From Onchocerca lupi (taxonomy: Eukaryota; Nematoda; Chromadorea; Rhabditida; Onchocercidae): a stretch of DNA of 64,000 nucleotides. Position 1 is the stretch's first letter. Every line of letters starts with the position of its first letter. The notes beneath the pieces were generated by a model. The model was not told the DNA's origin. It saw only the letters and a list, made by a program, of their open reading frames with translations, and ran no database searches. Positions 39,101-53,479 of the stretch are shown one piece after another. The stretch covers positions 1 to 64,000 of the forward strand of contig JAOVVO010000213.1 of assembly GCA_028564675.1 (NCBI GenBank), read 5' to 3'. The translations under genes were made by a program, and so were the position numbers.

Positions 39101-39961
39101 TAGCAGTATCTATGGGATACTATTATAAAGATGGAGTATGTCTCAGATTTATCTTCATCATAAGCTTACATTACTGGGCTTTTTAGTTTCTCGCTTTTAC
39201 TTCTAAATAATGCAGTAAATCACCAAGGATATATTTTATTCATGATATAGACCTTTCCAGAAGAAATTTACTATTATTTTTATGTCTAAGAAATAGCATG
39301 CAATATTCTGGATTATCATAAGCATGGCAATATCAAATCAATACAGTGCGATAATTGCACAATCTCACATCATCAAGATATTTGTTAGTGTAACTAAAAT
39401 AAAAATTTAGGATGAATTATTTTTGAACAACATCGCCAATTATAATTTAATACTATGAGTGATATTATGCTAATTTTAAATTTAGGAAAAATTTGTTAAT
39501 TTCAAAAAATCCTTGTATTAACTCTAATGCTTACATGAACGATCCTTTTGTAGCAATCCAAGCAATGATTGCATTTTTCTGGAACCAATGATTTTACCAA
39601 TCATAACCACTGATTAATTGTAGGTTTAGAGATGCCGTATCAGTACCAATTCTTCATCATCTTTTATTCTGCATCAAACAATAAAGACTCTCTCCCCGCC
39701 ACTATTTGGACCGATCAATCCTAGAAGATCTCTCAGACCTCCCAAATCTATAAAAAAACAACCAATCCCACAAAAATGCTATCTCAGACTTCTCTTGTTG
39801 CCACATCGTAAACACATATTATGAGTCGTTTTGAAAAATTTTTGTCTCAATGCCATAAATTCTACTGTCGTTATCCCGCTGTCGTTAAAATACAAGAATT
39901 ATCGATTATAATTCAATATTATACGAAATGATACATTCTCACGTATTATAAACGTTTATAC

Positions 39962-39979
39962 GACACGTTTTTACGTGTC
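39962..39979. repeat. Perfect 7-bp hairpin in an ACGT cluster
   Basis: GACACGT-TTTT-ACGTGTC is a perfect stem with a four-base loop. Flanking sequence adds the palindrome ATAAACGTTTAT just upstream and further ACG/CGT motifs to about 40000. No function is assigned. Confidence 0.7.
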
Positions 39980-41091
39980 TTAAACGTCCTAATTACGTCA
40001 AAAGATAACTGTTTCGAACGAATTATAATATGCCAAATGATGAGAAAATAATCAAGTCAATTTCATTGATTGCCGCAATTTTTGATGACATATGACAAAA
40101 ATGAGCAATTTTCCATCACTACCCCTTCTATTACATCTAGAAAATCCTCGTATATCGATTATGACAGAATGTATATTCAATTTAGCGGTTAAAAAGACAA
40201 TAAAATTCCTAAAATTTTATTCAATTTAATTTTATTCTCAGAATTTGTCAGCTAATTCGTACACTTCGATCTTATTCTCGGAAAATATTGATAAGTTTAA
40301 TTAAAGTTTTTTTTTTTTTCTTACAACATCTTCCACTTAGTGATATGTAGGACAATTATCAATTTATATTAACTTCATCTTCCTTTCTTCTCTCAATTTG
40401 GTTATTTAAAAATTAAAATTACAACTAATATGCTCTTAAAACTATCTCATTAAATTCCGCGCATTATCATCTTTAACATTCGATATGTTGTTTTTTTCTG
40501 GGAAATTCTGGTACTAGTTTGGAAGTTTTAACTTTTCTGAGAGATTTTTGATACTAGTTTGGTCATTTCAATTGCAATTTTTGTCCAAAAAAATTTCAGA
40601 AATCTTTCGTGGAATGATAATTTTAAAATAATCTATGATTCTTATCAACAGCTATCTTTTACCTATCTTTTTTAATGAGTTGACATATTAGATGGAATCG
40701 CTTAATCATTCATTTCCGCGATCATTTACGAAAATCGCCCATTTATTGGCCATATAAGTGACATCGAAAAAGGCTAAATGATGCCAACTATCAAACATTC
40801 CTCCCGAAGGAACAGAGTAGAATCGATCAGATTTTTTATGATAGTTTTTAAAACAAATCAATTGAGTACCATAAATCTGATTAATAAAGCAAATTTGCGG
40901 AATAAATTTAATTCTTAAATAAAAAAGAAGGAAGAAATGAAAAAGAATCGATCGTTGACATAGAAACCTTCCAGGTGTTAGGTCGACGGTGAAGTTACAT
41001 TGGCCAAGTATGGTAGTAGTCTATATATTTATATATGTATATATGTATATATGTACATCATTATTGAATAATGTTGAAATGAATGAAAAAA

Positions 41092-41112
41092 GCCAAGAGC
41101 CTAGCTCTTGGC
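41092..41112. repeat. Perfect 9-bp stem, 3-base loop hairpin
   Basis: GCCAAGAGC-CTA-GCTCTTGGC. It is GC-richer than its surroundings and follows a run of A. The stem is too short for an ordinary pre-miRNA. Confidence 0.75.
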
Positions 41113-42502
41113 CTACTAAAATTAATGTTTGTCTGACAAGCAAGTAGATGTAAAGATTATCGGTCGTCCAAGTTTCATCATATATCGGCATGTTTTATAT
41201 TGGTATATACCTGAATAAAATGAATACTTTATACTTGTCTCATTCATCTAAATGCTCATTTCCCTGTCTAAAATATCGATTTAGAAACTCATATTTAGCC
41301 TAATATTCTCGATAATATCCCAATTTCCTTAACTGGTACCTTCCCATAATTCTAAATTAAACTTGTCTTTAAACTTGAATAAAAAGAAACTCACTTAGAT
41401 CAATGAGATAATGATCGAGATTGAAGAATACGGTACTGTGCTACTTATCATTATTTGATAGATTCGATAGATTCAGCTGATAATCTTGTCTAGAATGGGA
41501 TAATATCTTGGCTTTCATATGATAACTTTCACTATATTTATTGCCCTTCGCTATAATAAGTTTCATGTGAAGCAAATTTTATTCTTCCTTTCGCTACTTT
41601 CCTTTCTTTTTATTGTTTCTCTTCATTTTCCTTTTTCTTTTGTCAAAATGTGCTAATTAATTTCAAGATTTCAAAATCAATGAATTAATAAAGAAATTAA
41701 AACAACTTTATTAGTAAGTAAATATGCATAAAGATACATAAATAAGTGAACAAAAACAATATGATTAGATTGTTCCCTGCTTAGTCTGTCATTTTTTCAA
41801 AGACACATGTGTACAGACACGAAGGAAACTCCATTTAGTCTGCCCGTAATATATATCTCAGAATAAGAAAAATGAATATAGAATAGATAAAGTGAAAAGA
41901 AATAAGTAAAGTTTAACAATATTCAGCAAACAACAAATAAAAACTATTTCAACAAAGAAAAAAAATTCTGAATTCATACAGACAAACTGAAATAAGAAAG
42001 AAGATTCTGCAGTAAAGAAGAAGAAAAAGAAAAAGACTGATATAATAAGCAATAAAATTATGCAAGTGAATTAAAATCTGAATAAAGCTATAACTGAATA
42101 CTACAAATGATCACCTGCTTAATTGGAAAACAATCTAAGAGTACAAAAAAGAAACTGAAGTAAATAACGATAAATTTGAACAACAGATAAAAAATTAGGA
42201 TATAAACTAATCTCCACGTTTTTAAAAGGAAGCATTATAATGTCAAAAGACAAACTAACAATAAAAAATTTGAATTACAGTAAAATTTCGAAAAACCAAC
42301 TAGTTGTCACATAACTGTTCTGCAGCAATTAATGTTTCAATGAAAATCGAATGATGCTGTCATATAACAGCGATGTAAATAAACTTATCCCTTTTCTTTA
42401 TGAAAAGACTGTCTTAATGATACACTACAGAATTCTATCGCTAACATATATATGACCGAAAATTCGCAGTGCCAATGAAACTTAAAAAAGGCATCTAACG
42501 CA

Positions 42503-45500
42503 TTATAATTCAGACTTCTCGAAATAACTATTTATATGCTTTGCACAATCAGTCAATTGTAACAGACATTGTGGCAAACTACAACCTTCGCCTGTAATTT
42601 GAATTTGCAACAGCAATCGATAAATGTTCTTCCAGAGATCAAGCATTTTCGAATCACAGCGTGCTACCAAACACTGCAATTTAAATAAAATATTGATGGA
42701 AAGTAATCAAGTAAAACAAAAAAGAAAAAACCCGGAACTAAACGAAAATAATTCTGTATACCTGCAGAGTATCTTTGACGATGTTTCGAACATATTGTAC
42801 AAAGAGATGTAAGGTTTCGCGATAACTGTTGAGATCCACTAAAGAATCATCTTCCTGTAAGAAAAAAAAAAATAAAAAAATAAAGAAATAAAAAACTAAT
42901 ACATTGAAAATTCATAAATTTTCTTATAAATAGCATCGTGAAGGAATTCAAAATAAAATTTCTTGCGCGATGTCATACAACTACTATATATGTAGAAAAA
43001 TAAGTGTTTAAAACGCAGTAATTTACGGTGAAATCTGAATGGCTCTACACATTGCGGAATCTTTATCTAAAAAATATGAAACAACAGCAAAGACGTTATA
43101 AAGCCAAAGGAATTGAAGCAACGAGAATCTAACTACTGACAAGGACCAAACGAAATTGCGTGTCTTTTTTCAGGATTAAAAATATTTGCAACCCTATCTA
43201 TATATGCTCGCCAAATCACGTAAATCTGTTTAATTGGTCAAATAATAAATCGTATGCTTAGTGCGCTTATAAATTCACAAATAAAACCATCCAAAATTAA
43301 ATGAAATCATTTCCTTAAGAATATGTCGAATTTTCGTCATTATTTCAACGATTTCTGTTAAGACTAGAAAAATCATTCGATATTCAAAACGTTAATATCA
43401 AAAATCACATTTATAATGACAAATGTAGGAATACTAACGAAAAATTCCTTTCTTTCTTCCTCTGAAGCAGAAAGTGAGGTGTGAAGGTATTGCATTAATG
43501 GCTGAGTTGTTACGAACAATGCAGCCAAAGATCGACGTGAACGTTTGATGCGTGCATCGGCAGTATTGACACGTGTTTTGACATCTGAAAATTTCTAAAT
43601 ATTTAGAAATGAAAATCTTCTGTTGTAGAAACTTGGTAACAAGGAATTCCTTTATGGGGAATGGAGGATTTATTATTGGAGTGGAAAAAAGTGAGCCGAG
43701 ATAAGCTGTGAGATAAGCTAACATTGTTAAAACAATGAAAAATTTGGAATTCAGACAAATTTTTTATCTTGAAAAAAATCAATGGAACTATGAAACTTCA
43801 TGATTTCATAATCTGTCAGAACGGAATTTTGATATAAAAATAAATTGACCTGAACATTTCGTACTCTCGAGAGCAGCTCTTAATGCTGTCATACATTCTC
43901 GAAGACATATTTTTTCGTGCTTTTTGGATAATTTTGCTCTTGTGGCTCTAGCAATTTTTCCCATTACATAATTGAAACAGGAACTATAATGCTCGATTGC
44001 TTGTCGTTCATAATCTTTTAGCTTACGAGATAAACCAATAGTGCCGTGTTGTTGCTAAAATAATGAAAGAATGAAAAGTTAATATCAAATATATATCAAT
44101 ATGAGATTATCGGGACAGGAAGTATGAATATCTTAAGTCATTTTGCAAAAATAAAATTTGATTTTCTTGTAATAGAAAAAGAAATAGTAAAAATAGTGAT
44201 TAGAAAAACAACTATTTTTATGCAGCTAAAATCCTGTGGCATATGAGGTGCTTACTGATATACTACAACTTTAAATATTGTGAAATCCAAAGAACTACCT
44301 CAAAAATTTCAACGGTTACTTATAATTAGTAAATTTGCAGTATAAATAAGATTTACCATTGCATGCTGGAATAATTTACCGAACCGAAACATAATCTCAA
44401 TAATAGATCGATCTGCTAAAGAATGCATTTTTGGAGAACACTTCAGAGAATCACGAATTAAGATGTAAGCTGATTGAGCACGAGCCAAAAATTCATGTAT
44501 TTCAACGGTCATCTGAAAAATAGATAAATGCAAAAATCATAATTTCGTCCATACTGCAATCCGAAGAAATGAGAATCTGGTTTAAACTTTTTTGATAACG
44601 AATTTGACAACGAAAATTTCAAATAGAGACTCAATTTTCTTACTGTCCTTTTGCTAACCAAAAACTCATAAAGCTTTAAATAAACTTTTAATATCTTTTC
44701 GTCCAATTAATAAGGCATTAAAATAACAGAATCACCTTTTCAGGATGGCTTTCTATCATTCCCGGTTGCACATTGTCTTGAAGTCTTACTGCATAGGTGA
44801 GGTAAATGCCAGCCAAATCCTTGCTGATACTTTCAAACAGTGGAAACTGAGTACTTCGAAAATCCGCAATAGTGGTCAGTGCTCGCTGATAGTGCTCGAT
44901 TGCCTGAAGAATAAAGTAATAAAGGCAATGATTAAACAAATTAACAATGAACAGTGAGAAAAGAATTTATCTCAAAATTTACAAATCTGGCACAAATATT
45001 CAGTTCTTCTATCTACTATATCACAAATTCAAATCATCAAAGAAAAAACTTATATTAACCTCCAAAACATAGCTCTTTTCTTTCTCCGGATTATATGGCA
45101 AATTGAAATCAGTAAAATACATTTGGCAATGTAATTGTAAACGGTATAGTTGGCCAATATTTGATAGCAAAAATGCCTCGTTAACGCGATCGCCAACCAA
45201 AGCAAATAATGAAATACCCTAGAGATTTTTTGAATGTTACAATAAAAATTACAAGCAAAAAAATTCTCATAAACAACCCTGCTTCTTGAAGTAATTAATT
45301 CAAAAAAACAAACTCAGATATAAATATGTTAAAGCATCAATAAATTGCTTTATTTGATTCATAAAAAGATTAAAAATTCACATCTTTAAGCATTTATATG
45401 AACGCAAAATAAATACGATCATTTGTCATCAATAAGTAAACGCATATTTCTAATCCATTTTAATTTGAAATTTGGTAAAATAAAGATATAACTGTGATAT

Positions 45501-48500
45501 AGAATACCTGCAAAAGCAGCTCTTTTCCAGCTTTTACGGTTCTCTCAACCATTTCTTCCGGTTCCATAGCACTTAGTGCTCTACATGAAGTATTATTTGC
45601 AGTATCTAGTGCATCAACATCCATTGCTATATACTGCCGCATTGTTTCTGCAAATAAGCAAATAACTGTCTTTGCTCTATTCTTGGTTATCTTCGACAAG
45701 AAAATTCCTTTTAAAATCGAATTTCCCCTTCAATTTTCGAAATTTTGCAGTGAAAACAACTCTCTCATAGAGATAAGTCAACTAAGAATGATTAAAAAAA
45801 TTAGGGGATGAATAAACAAGTGACAGGTAAACAAGCACAAATATCTACCTTTATCAGTAAACAACTTTGTTCCTTTCTGTGCTGCACGTTGCACGAAGCC
45901 TTTAAGACGTTCTATGTGATGCACAGCCAAAATATTTTTCAAATTACCCAAACGACGAGCTAACTGATCCGGATAAAGAATAGCATTTGCTGTCGGTGGG
46001 AACAGAGACATTGGAGCTATAAGATAAGATCAGATATAATAAATAGAAAAAATTATTAATTGAAAAAAAAAAATTTTTTTAAATCTGTACATTTTCATAA
46101 ATTTGAAAACAGACAAATTCGACTTTGCTAAAAGTTGCAAATTAGCTATCATTCGTTTTCGATAAAGCTTAACGATTAAAAAAACTTTAGAAAAAGAAAT
46201 GATCTACCATACCAATTTTTTTGCCCATTACAAAAGCTAAATTAGCAGCGCGTTCCGAAATTGCTAGTAGTTCAACAAATGACATGTGAAAAGTTTTCGG
46301 GAATGCCCAACCATATGGACGAGCTGAAAATATCGTAAAATTTAAAGATGATTCGGGGAAATGATTTCACAGCAAAGATAAAAAAGCTAATAAAGATTAA
46401 GTTCACTACCCCACGTTATTTTCAGTCATAGATGTATAAAATACACTTTTAATACAGTCAGCATAATAATGGAAATATGATTCGGAATATTACAAAATAT
46501 AGCATTCTTTTACATTCCATAAAGTCAAATTTATTGGACATAATTTTGAATGCTGTATAATTAACGAAAATGGTAATCACTAATTAAATAAGTAAAAAGA
46601 ACTATACTATTTCTATACCAGCAATCAAAATTCTTGATAAATAATCCAAATTTTTATATCGGGCAAAATATATTCAACAAATTACAAACTATATTTGCTA
46701 CAGAAAAGAACCGAATCTGTAATTTTCTTTTTTTAATGGTATCTATTCTCCATAAGAAATTAAGTTCCTACCTAACCTGTCTTTCTACAAGGTTTTCTTA
46801 ACTTTATCATAATCTCTCATTGCCAAACATAATCCAAAATGATGCCAATTCCTTCCAAAAATTTAGGCAGTAGAATATGCTCAAAAATGCTGTTTCAATC
46901 CATCGCATGAATATTTCAAAAACTTTCATCCAATTATATTAAAAAAAAAAAAAGCATTACCTTTATTCTTTTTGTAGACTTTTGTAAGAGAACTTTCACA
47001 TATTTCAGCATAGATGGTAGGATTTGAATTGGCAGATACTGTGGAAGCGGTAAAAGAATTAGTTTGATCCTGAATATCACTTCCAGTAGAGCTATGGTAC
47101 CCAACTTCTTTGGATTGATTTATATCTTCCCTTTCTTGAACTCCTGAACCAATATCACCAAAGTCATCGAGTGATGAAGACAGTGAAGTTGTTGCAGCAG
47201 TAATGTCAGCAGAAAATGCAGAATACGAACCTTAATACAATAATTAGTGAACATCACTGAATTAACGCTATTCATTGTAAAAATTAAGTTAAAACTATTT
47301 ACCATAATTGTCATTCAGGCAATCCAATGCCTGTGCTTTGATTTGTTTGTCACGATAGCAACGTTTTAAATCGGCCTGAGAAAAAACATTGATTAAACTA
47401 TGAAATAGAGATAGAGCAATACATTTCAGATCTCACAAAAAAACAGAACTCTGAAAATACACTAGAAATGGATAATATGTTTAATTTTCTGACTTCATTA
47501 TCATCACTGACTCTTCCAACACAAATGAATTCTACCTTAGCTTGATCTTTAACTGGCAAAGAACTACATGCGATATTCCCAAGAGCTTCCGCGATATGAC
47601 ACATCATCGCAGGAAGTAAAGCTCGTGCTGTAGCTAAATTTCGTTGAGCATGCTCAGAGATTAGGCCTGCATTCAATGCCAATACCGCAACTGAAACAGT
47701 GGATTATTAAACAAATATTAACTAATCATTCGTTTATTAACAATTATTAAAGTTTTAACAAATAGGGGGGATAGGTAAATAAAATAAACTTAGTGGATTC
47801 TTAATCTCAACATTATTCCTAAAACCAATATTATATATATATAATTATGTGTGGACTTTTACCAGTTTCACTTACTGCGTTTAACTATTTCATTATTTAT
47901 ATTGTTTCATATGACGTATTGATTTATCATGCAATTTCTCTTATCATAATTGTATTATTTTGTATTTTCCGGCATTACCGATACCAATCTACTAATCAAA
48001 ACTGTATTAAAATGACTTGAATAAAAATATGAGCAGTTACTAGTAATTGTGAAGCGATTTTACTCACCAATATTTTATGAATTATTATGGAATAATGATT
48101 TGCATGCAGCTGCACATCAATAATATCAAGTTCTTTCCAATAATGAGCGATTTTGCTGATGTTTTATCTATTATTCAGGCTAGGAATTGACGAAATTAAA
48201 TACTAACGGCAGCAATAGAGCCCGACACGCGCAAATCTCAATGTTCGGCCATATCTTGACAAAATGAATGAACTATCAGCCAGCATCCGGTAAGCACTAC
48301 CAGCACGAATGAACAAAATGGAGCGGATATCTACTTTAAGTATTGCGTCTGCTTCTTCTGCAAAAAAAAGTCCAGTAAAACAATGTGGACAAAAAATTTA
48401 TTTAGTTCGCCAAAATATTTAGCAGTGCACTTTTTCGAATAATTAAATGATCAGTCAAATGACTAAAGTGTACTTGATCACACTTTTTGGCAAAACCGAG

Positions 48501-51500
48501 CGAAATGATAAGCAGTAGAAAATGAATAACGAAGGAATAAACAATGAACAATAGCAGCATCAACCTCTCCCATGATCGATGTTCGCACCCATATCCCGGA
48601 TAAAAGACATCGGATCAGGCAAAGGTTTTCCTAACTGCTGAGCCTCTTGTTCCATTTGATCGAATAAATCCATATATCGTAAACCCTACACATGAATAAA
48701 CAACATTACAAGAAAAAATAATGTTAATTAACATAATTTGGTCAAGAAAAGCGTCTACGTACTTTTATTAAATGCTTCGCATAAATCATTTATTCTAAAG
48801 CAAAAATCAGAAAAAAGAAAAAAATTGTCATGTAAAGAAGAGATAAAAGAACATTATTAAGTATTTCTTCTTCTGTCAGTTCAAAATGCTACTAGTAAAT
48901 TGTTTAATTAGAAAAGTAGTGAAGCATCCATTACAATTTATGGATTTTCATAGGATTTACTATATACCATATGGTTCAATTGATAAAAAAGAACTAACTT
49001 CCAAGCAGTGTTCTAAGGCTTCCTTACAACAATCTTCCTTGGTTGAGCAATTCGGCAATGTACGTAATTTTGGTGGCTTTTCACGTTTACTAGTTGTATA
49101 ACGTGTCTTTTTCAATGATTCAATCTAGAAATACGTGTTTCAAATATAACAGAAATTTACAAACATAATCTTTTATGTGTATCAAATATTTTGTCCAGTC
49201 ATTCAAATTTCATTGTAAACACCTAATCTAAAAAAAAAAAAAAGTTGATTAGAAATTCAGTGCATTAAAAACTGACAAAAATCAATTATAAATTTAACGT
49301 TTCTTACTTATTTATTTATTTATCTTAATTTTTAATTATTTTGTCACTTCCCTTAAATTCTTACCGAAATGGCAGCATAATTGGCATATTCTTCGCCGTA
49401 TTCTCGCTGCCATCTATCATCATAAGTCCACTGAGGTTCGGCACGTTCCATCTCTTCTTCTTGACCTGCACTACGTTTCACTGCGTCACAGCCATATGAA
49501 AGATATAAATTGGCCAATAAATAGTATACGCATGCTACTACCTAAATAAAACATAGTGTATACAGTAAATTAATTACTTGAGCAAAGTCGATTCCTAGCA
49601 CAATTTATATTCATGTAAATCAGGTATCATAATTATCATAGTCGTGATATCATATCAGATTTAAATCTATTCATTTTAAAGTCCTAAATTTGTAAATTTC
49701 AAAGCTACTTCATTACCGAGACAAGTCAAAGTGGAACATTTGTAAATAACATTATTGACGCCCTTTCATGATACTCAACAATTATTGCTGATAGCAAACA
49801 AAATGTTGAGATTCTAAACATCGTTCCATATTATTGTTTCATGTGGAGAAAAATTAACGCACAAGAGATTTCTTTTTTCTGTTCTACAAGAAGAAGAAGC
49901 CATCATTAAGAAAGCAGAATCTCAGATCTTATTTGATAAAATCCCTGATTTTATAATGCTTGAGAATAACTTATACACTAATGATTATATAAATTAAAGA
50001 CTATCAGGAATAAATAAAACTGGGACTTAAGAATAATAAGAGCACCGACCTGTGGATGTTTGTCTCGATCAATAATACCCAAGCACACATTTAATAGACG
50101 AAATGCAGCATTAGCAATACGTTTCGGGCGTCTATGCGCTGAACGACGCATAAGGTTACGAGCTACCTAAAAACAAAACAAAGTCCAAGGAAAACTGAAC
50201 CATAATAATAATCAAAAAAATTTTTAATCAAAATAATGAGAAACTGCATCATTCTGTTCTGTCTTTTTTGTTGCATATGAAGAAAGTATAAAACAGTTTT
50301 TCTAGAAAATAGATAAGATAAAATGATCTTCGGATGTCACATTCTAGATTTTTCGAAAAAAATCTTGTCGTACGAAGTTAAACCTTAAATGGCAAAATCA
50401 AACTGAAAGATTTGAAACTACTGTGAAAGTGTGAAATCGTCTTTAAGAACTGATTAAAAGCAACGATTTCTTACTTTATAGATAAGTATTCCTACACTCA
50501 ACGTAAATGGATTAGCTGTCGAATCTTCCAAGAGATCACCACATAGCGGAGTGAGATCCCACAATCGTAACATTGGTTCACGATCACTATCTCCTTTGTC
50601 TATATTAAATAAGCATATACAATATGAATTATATTATACAATGTTTTAGACTTATTTCCAAATTATTTTCTTCACTCTCTTGATTCATTTATATTCTCAT
50701 ATTGAAAAAACTAATCTGCTCTTCCAAAAAAATACCTTACCATGACATAACCAATATGTATGCCCCTCCTGTGCAACTTTGTCTTGCAGGAATGCAACAA
50801 TGTTTTCCGCAACATTCCTCAAAATAAGCGGATCAAATTGTGAATTTTCTAAATGTGGAATATCTTCCGTACGAATCAATTCATATTCCTGAAAGTGGAA
50901 TAAATGAGCGAAACGGCTGCATAGATACGGTAACTTGAAAATTAAATCTAAACATATCGTTCATAGATTAATAAAGATTCTATTGAGAACTACAAAATTC
51001 CTTTTCCTTCGGATAAAAAAAGTTCTTAAACATAAAGATGATGATAAAGTTAAAACAAGTCTAAGTATATTTAAATAATAAAAATTCACTTTTACATAAC
51101 CACCTAAATGCCAACAAAGTAATGCTTCAGGTGCATTACACATTGACTGATCCAAATACAAATCTACACCGGTCAAGAAATTGATAGGACGTTGCTTGAG
51201 ATCTCTGCAAATAAATAAAAGCGATCCATCTCATTCGCCAAATTATTTTGTTAATAAAACAATTCATGAACAGTGCAACCAGCAATGCAGAAAATGAACT
51301 AACTTGGGATGCAGAGTAACGCATGGATTGGATTTGCAACCAAATATGGGTAAATTAACATCAACGAGCATGTTGAGATCGTAAAAGTTCCATAACCGAC
51401 CATAAGCATCCAATTCAGCCTATAAGAAAACAAATAAACAAGTTCTTCCGAATAATGAATAGTTCAAATTAATGAACAAACATTAACTGATTTGGTTTAA

Positions 51501-53479
51501 ATCCTTCAAAATTAATAAATGATTTGATTTAAATGCCCAAAAAATTTTAGCCTGAACTATTCAGCAATGCGTAAGAACTTTTGATTTTACCTGATTAGGA
51601 CAGAATAATCTTCTTTGCTTTTACGTCATATTTTTGAACAAGCAAACATAATAATAAAAGATTAAGAGGCAAGAAGAAAATTTTTACTTTTCCATCATCT
51701 ATGCTTATTTTTGTGTATAAATAATCTTCCAGTGGATCGACCAAACCACCATTTTCCTTGACTATTTTTAACGGTTCATTTTCTTGATCTGAAAAGTAAT
51801 AAAGAAAATAAATCAAAAACTGGGTGGAAATAATTACAATATAAAAAAAATATATACTTTTGTTAGTCTGCATTGGAACATCCGATTCTGCAGTAGCTGC
51901 TCTATAATCCAGCGATGCCAAACTGTAAATATAAAAAACAAGCATGAACAAATATAAGACATAAGTAAAAAATAATTGAAAAATTGAGTATCTGAAGTGA
52001 TTAAATGATCATGGAAATCCTTTTCTTTTTCTTCCTTTAGTCTTAATACTGAAGACCATAAGATTTCAACAAACTTGTTCACCTTCTAGTGTACAAACTC
52101 TCTGTTATCATTTTGCGATGCATGTCAGCAATAATATCACCCGTTGTACTTCCTGCTCCTGTTTTAGCACCAGCAATACCAATAAGACACTGAGATTTAG
52201 AATTGAGAAATTCTGCCACAGGAGAAACACCAACATTTGGATTCATATAAGTAGACTGAAAACAAAGAAATAATATCCTGAAAAGCTCTATGTCTGCGGG
52301 ACGTTTTTTCAAGTTTAGTAGACTTACATTCTTCAGATAGGCGCAGTTATCGAGTAGTAACGTTTTACCAATTTTATGAACTATTAAATTTAATGGCTGC
52401 TTGGAGAAGGGTGTGGCAATAAGTTTCTTCAATGTTTCAGCTTCGGCAATGACATCAATACCACCAACCACAGCATCGATATAGCAGTCAGCAAGACGGA
52501 GACTGCAAAACATCCATACTTAAAGAAGAAAAATATTTCAAACTTAAACTTAAAATTTCATGCTTGCAACTTCGACAAAAATTACTTGTCTTAAATTATG
52601 AACTTCTACCGAAAAACCATGTAGTCCAGTTACTCCGATGAATTTTCCGTTTCCTTAATTCTGAATTCAAAAAAAAATTAAATTGACTGCAAATTAGTTA
52701 CCTCTCGAAACAATCTCTAACTCGAGCATTGAAACGCCATTGTCCAGTATTATTTCTGCTCCTATTTCCCGAAAAATTTCCTGATGTAGCATTGCCAGTC
52801 GTTGTTCCATGGCTTGTTCCTGAACTGTTCCCCATTTCTGCCCAGCAATCATCAGCAGACCATGCATTTAATGGTGGTACATTTAAATTGGTATTGAGCT
52901 CAAGTTTTACAACTGGCAAAGGTGTCGGTTGTACTGTACTAGGCAAGCATCTGCAGAAATTAAGTATTTAATTAATGGAGCAAAAAAGTTTGAATTTATG
53001 AAAGATGAAAAAGTATCAGCTACGATCTCACAGTAACTTCATTAACTAGGGTGCTTCATTTAAATCAAGATAGCATCGCTACTCCAAAGTTAAATAAAAA
53101 TATTCGACTATTCAATTCAAATGATCGTCAATGTTGAGTTTATTTCATGAATCTTTTGAGCTCATGAAATAAAGTTATTTTATGAACCTTCTCCAACATC
53201 ACACTTTCGAGAAACACAGTCCAATCATGTCCAATATAACACCTTTTTATGTATTCCTAAAACGGTTATAACAAATCATGAAAAAGTTTCAAATGTACCA
53301 ATTCTTGCGTTTAGTTGAAGTACTACACAATATATATTATAGTTAGGCGCGATCGCATGGTAATAGATATTACAGTAAATATTATTCAAATTAACTAACA
53401 GGATTGGTTTTGTATCGTAGGCAATCATCGATCCATCATTAATTGACTGAGTAGATGATGTTGATGGTGTCTCGGCCAT
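42503..53479 (-). CDS. EDRF1: EDRF1 homologue (TPR protein), about 28 exons
   Basis: Homologue of erythroid differentiation-related factor 1, a large nuclear, TPR-bearing protein implicated in transcription control. Exons, high to low: 53479-53396 (or -53299), 52950-52702, 52502-52328, 52255-52083, 51922-51858, 51788-51688, 51419-51304, 51204-51090, 50888-50741, 50599-50475, 50166-50050, 49541-49365, 49124-48999, 48685-48565, 48357-48208, 47690-47536, 47375-47303, 47230-46961, 46323-46213, 46016-45849, 45647-45508, 45218-45060, 44903-44736, 44512-44357, 44054-43850, 43584-43439, 42854-42762, 42673-42503. About 1350 residues (human about 1240). Family matches, in order: PFSKQPLNLIVHKIGKTLLL, LWNFYDLNMLVDVNLPIFG, TGVDLYLDQSMCNAPEALL, TEDIPHLENSQF, EGHTYWL, DLTPLCGDLLEDSTANPFT, GRTLRFARVGLYC, AIEHYQRALTTI. 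Exon 18 is Ser/Thr-rich, probably disordered. All junctions keep phase except the first: a phase-0 donor at 53396 does not fit the acceptor at 52950. An alternative, exon 1 to 53299 joined to 52933, does fit. Confidence 0.9.

Larger units (their letters stand above)
36152..42502. other. 6.3-kb intergenic region, no gene recognised
   Basis: No frame with coding character and compatible splice sites was found on either strand. A GC-richer patch at about 37180-37500 carries AGGTTCGAGTCGAATT, but this is not a tRNA. An ACGT-rich cluster with a hairpin lies at about 39939-40000, a TATATG microsatellite at about 41025-41060, and a strong hairpin at 41092-41112. A short open stretch on the minus strand (about 39755-39680) follows a TTTTATAG acceptor-like string but has no partner exon. 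Confidence 0.45.

Noticed and set aside
39680..39755. Possible terminal exon on the minus strand (GGLRDLLGLIGPNSGGERVF)
   Set aside because: An acceptor-like string and open codons exist, but no upstream exon with a start and compatible phase was found.
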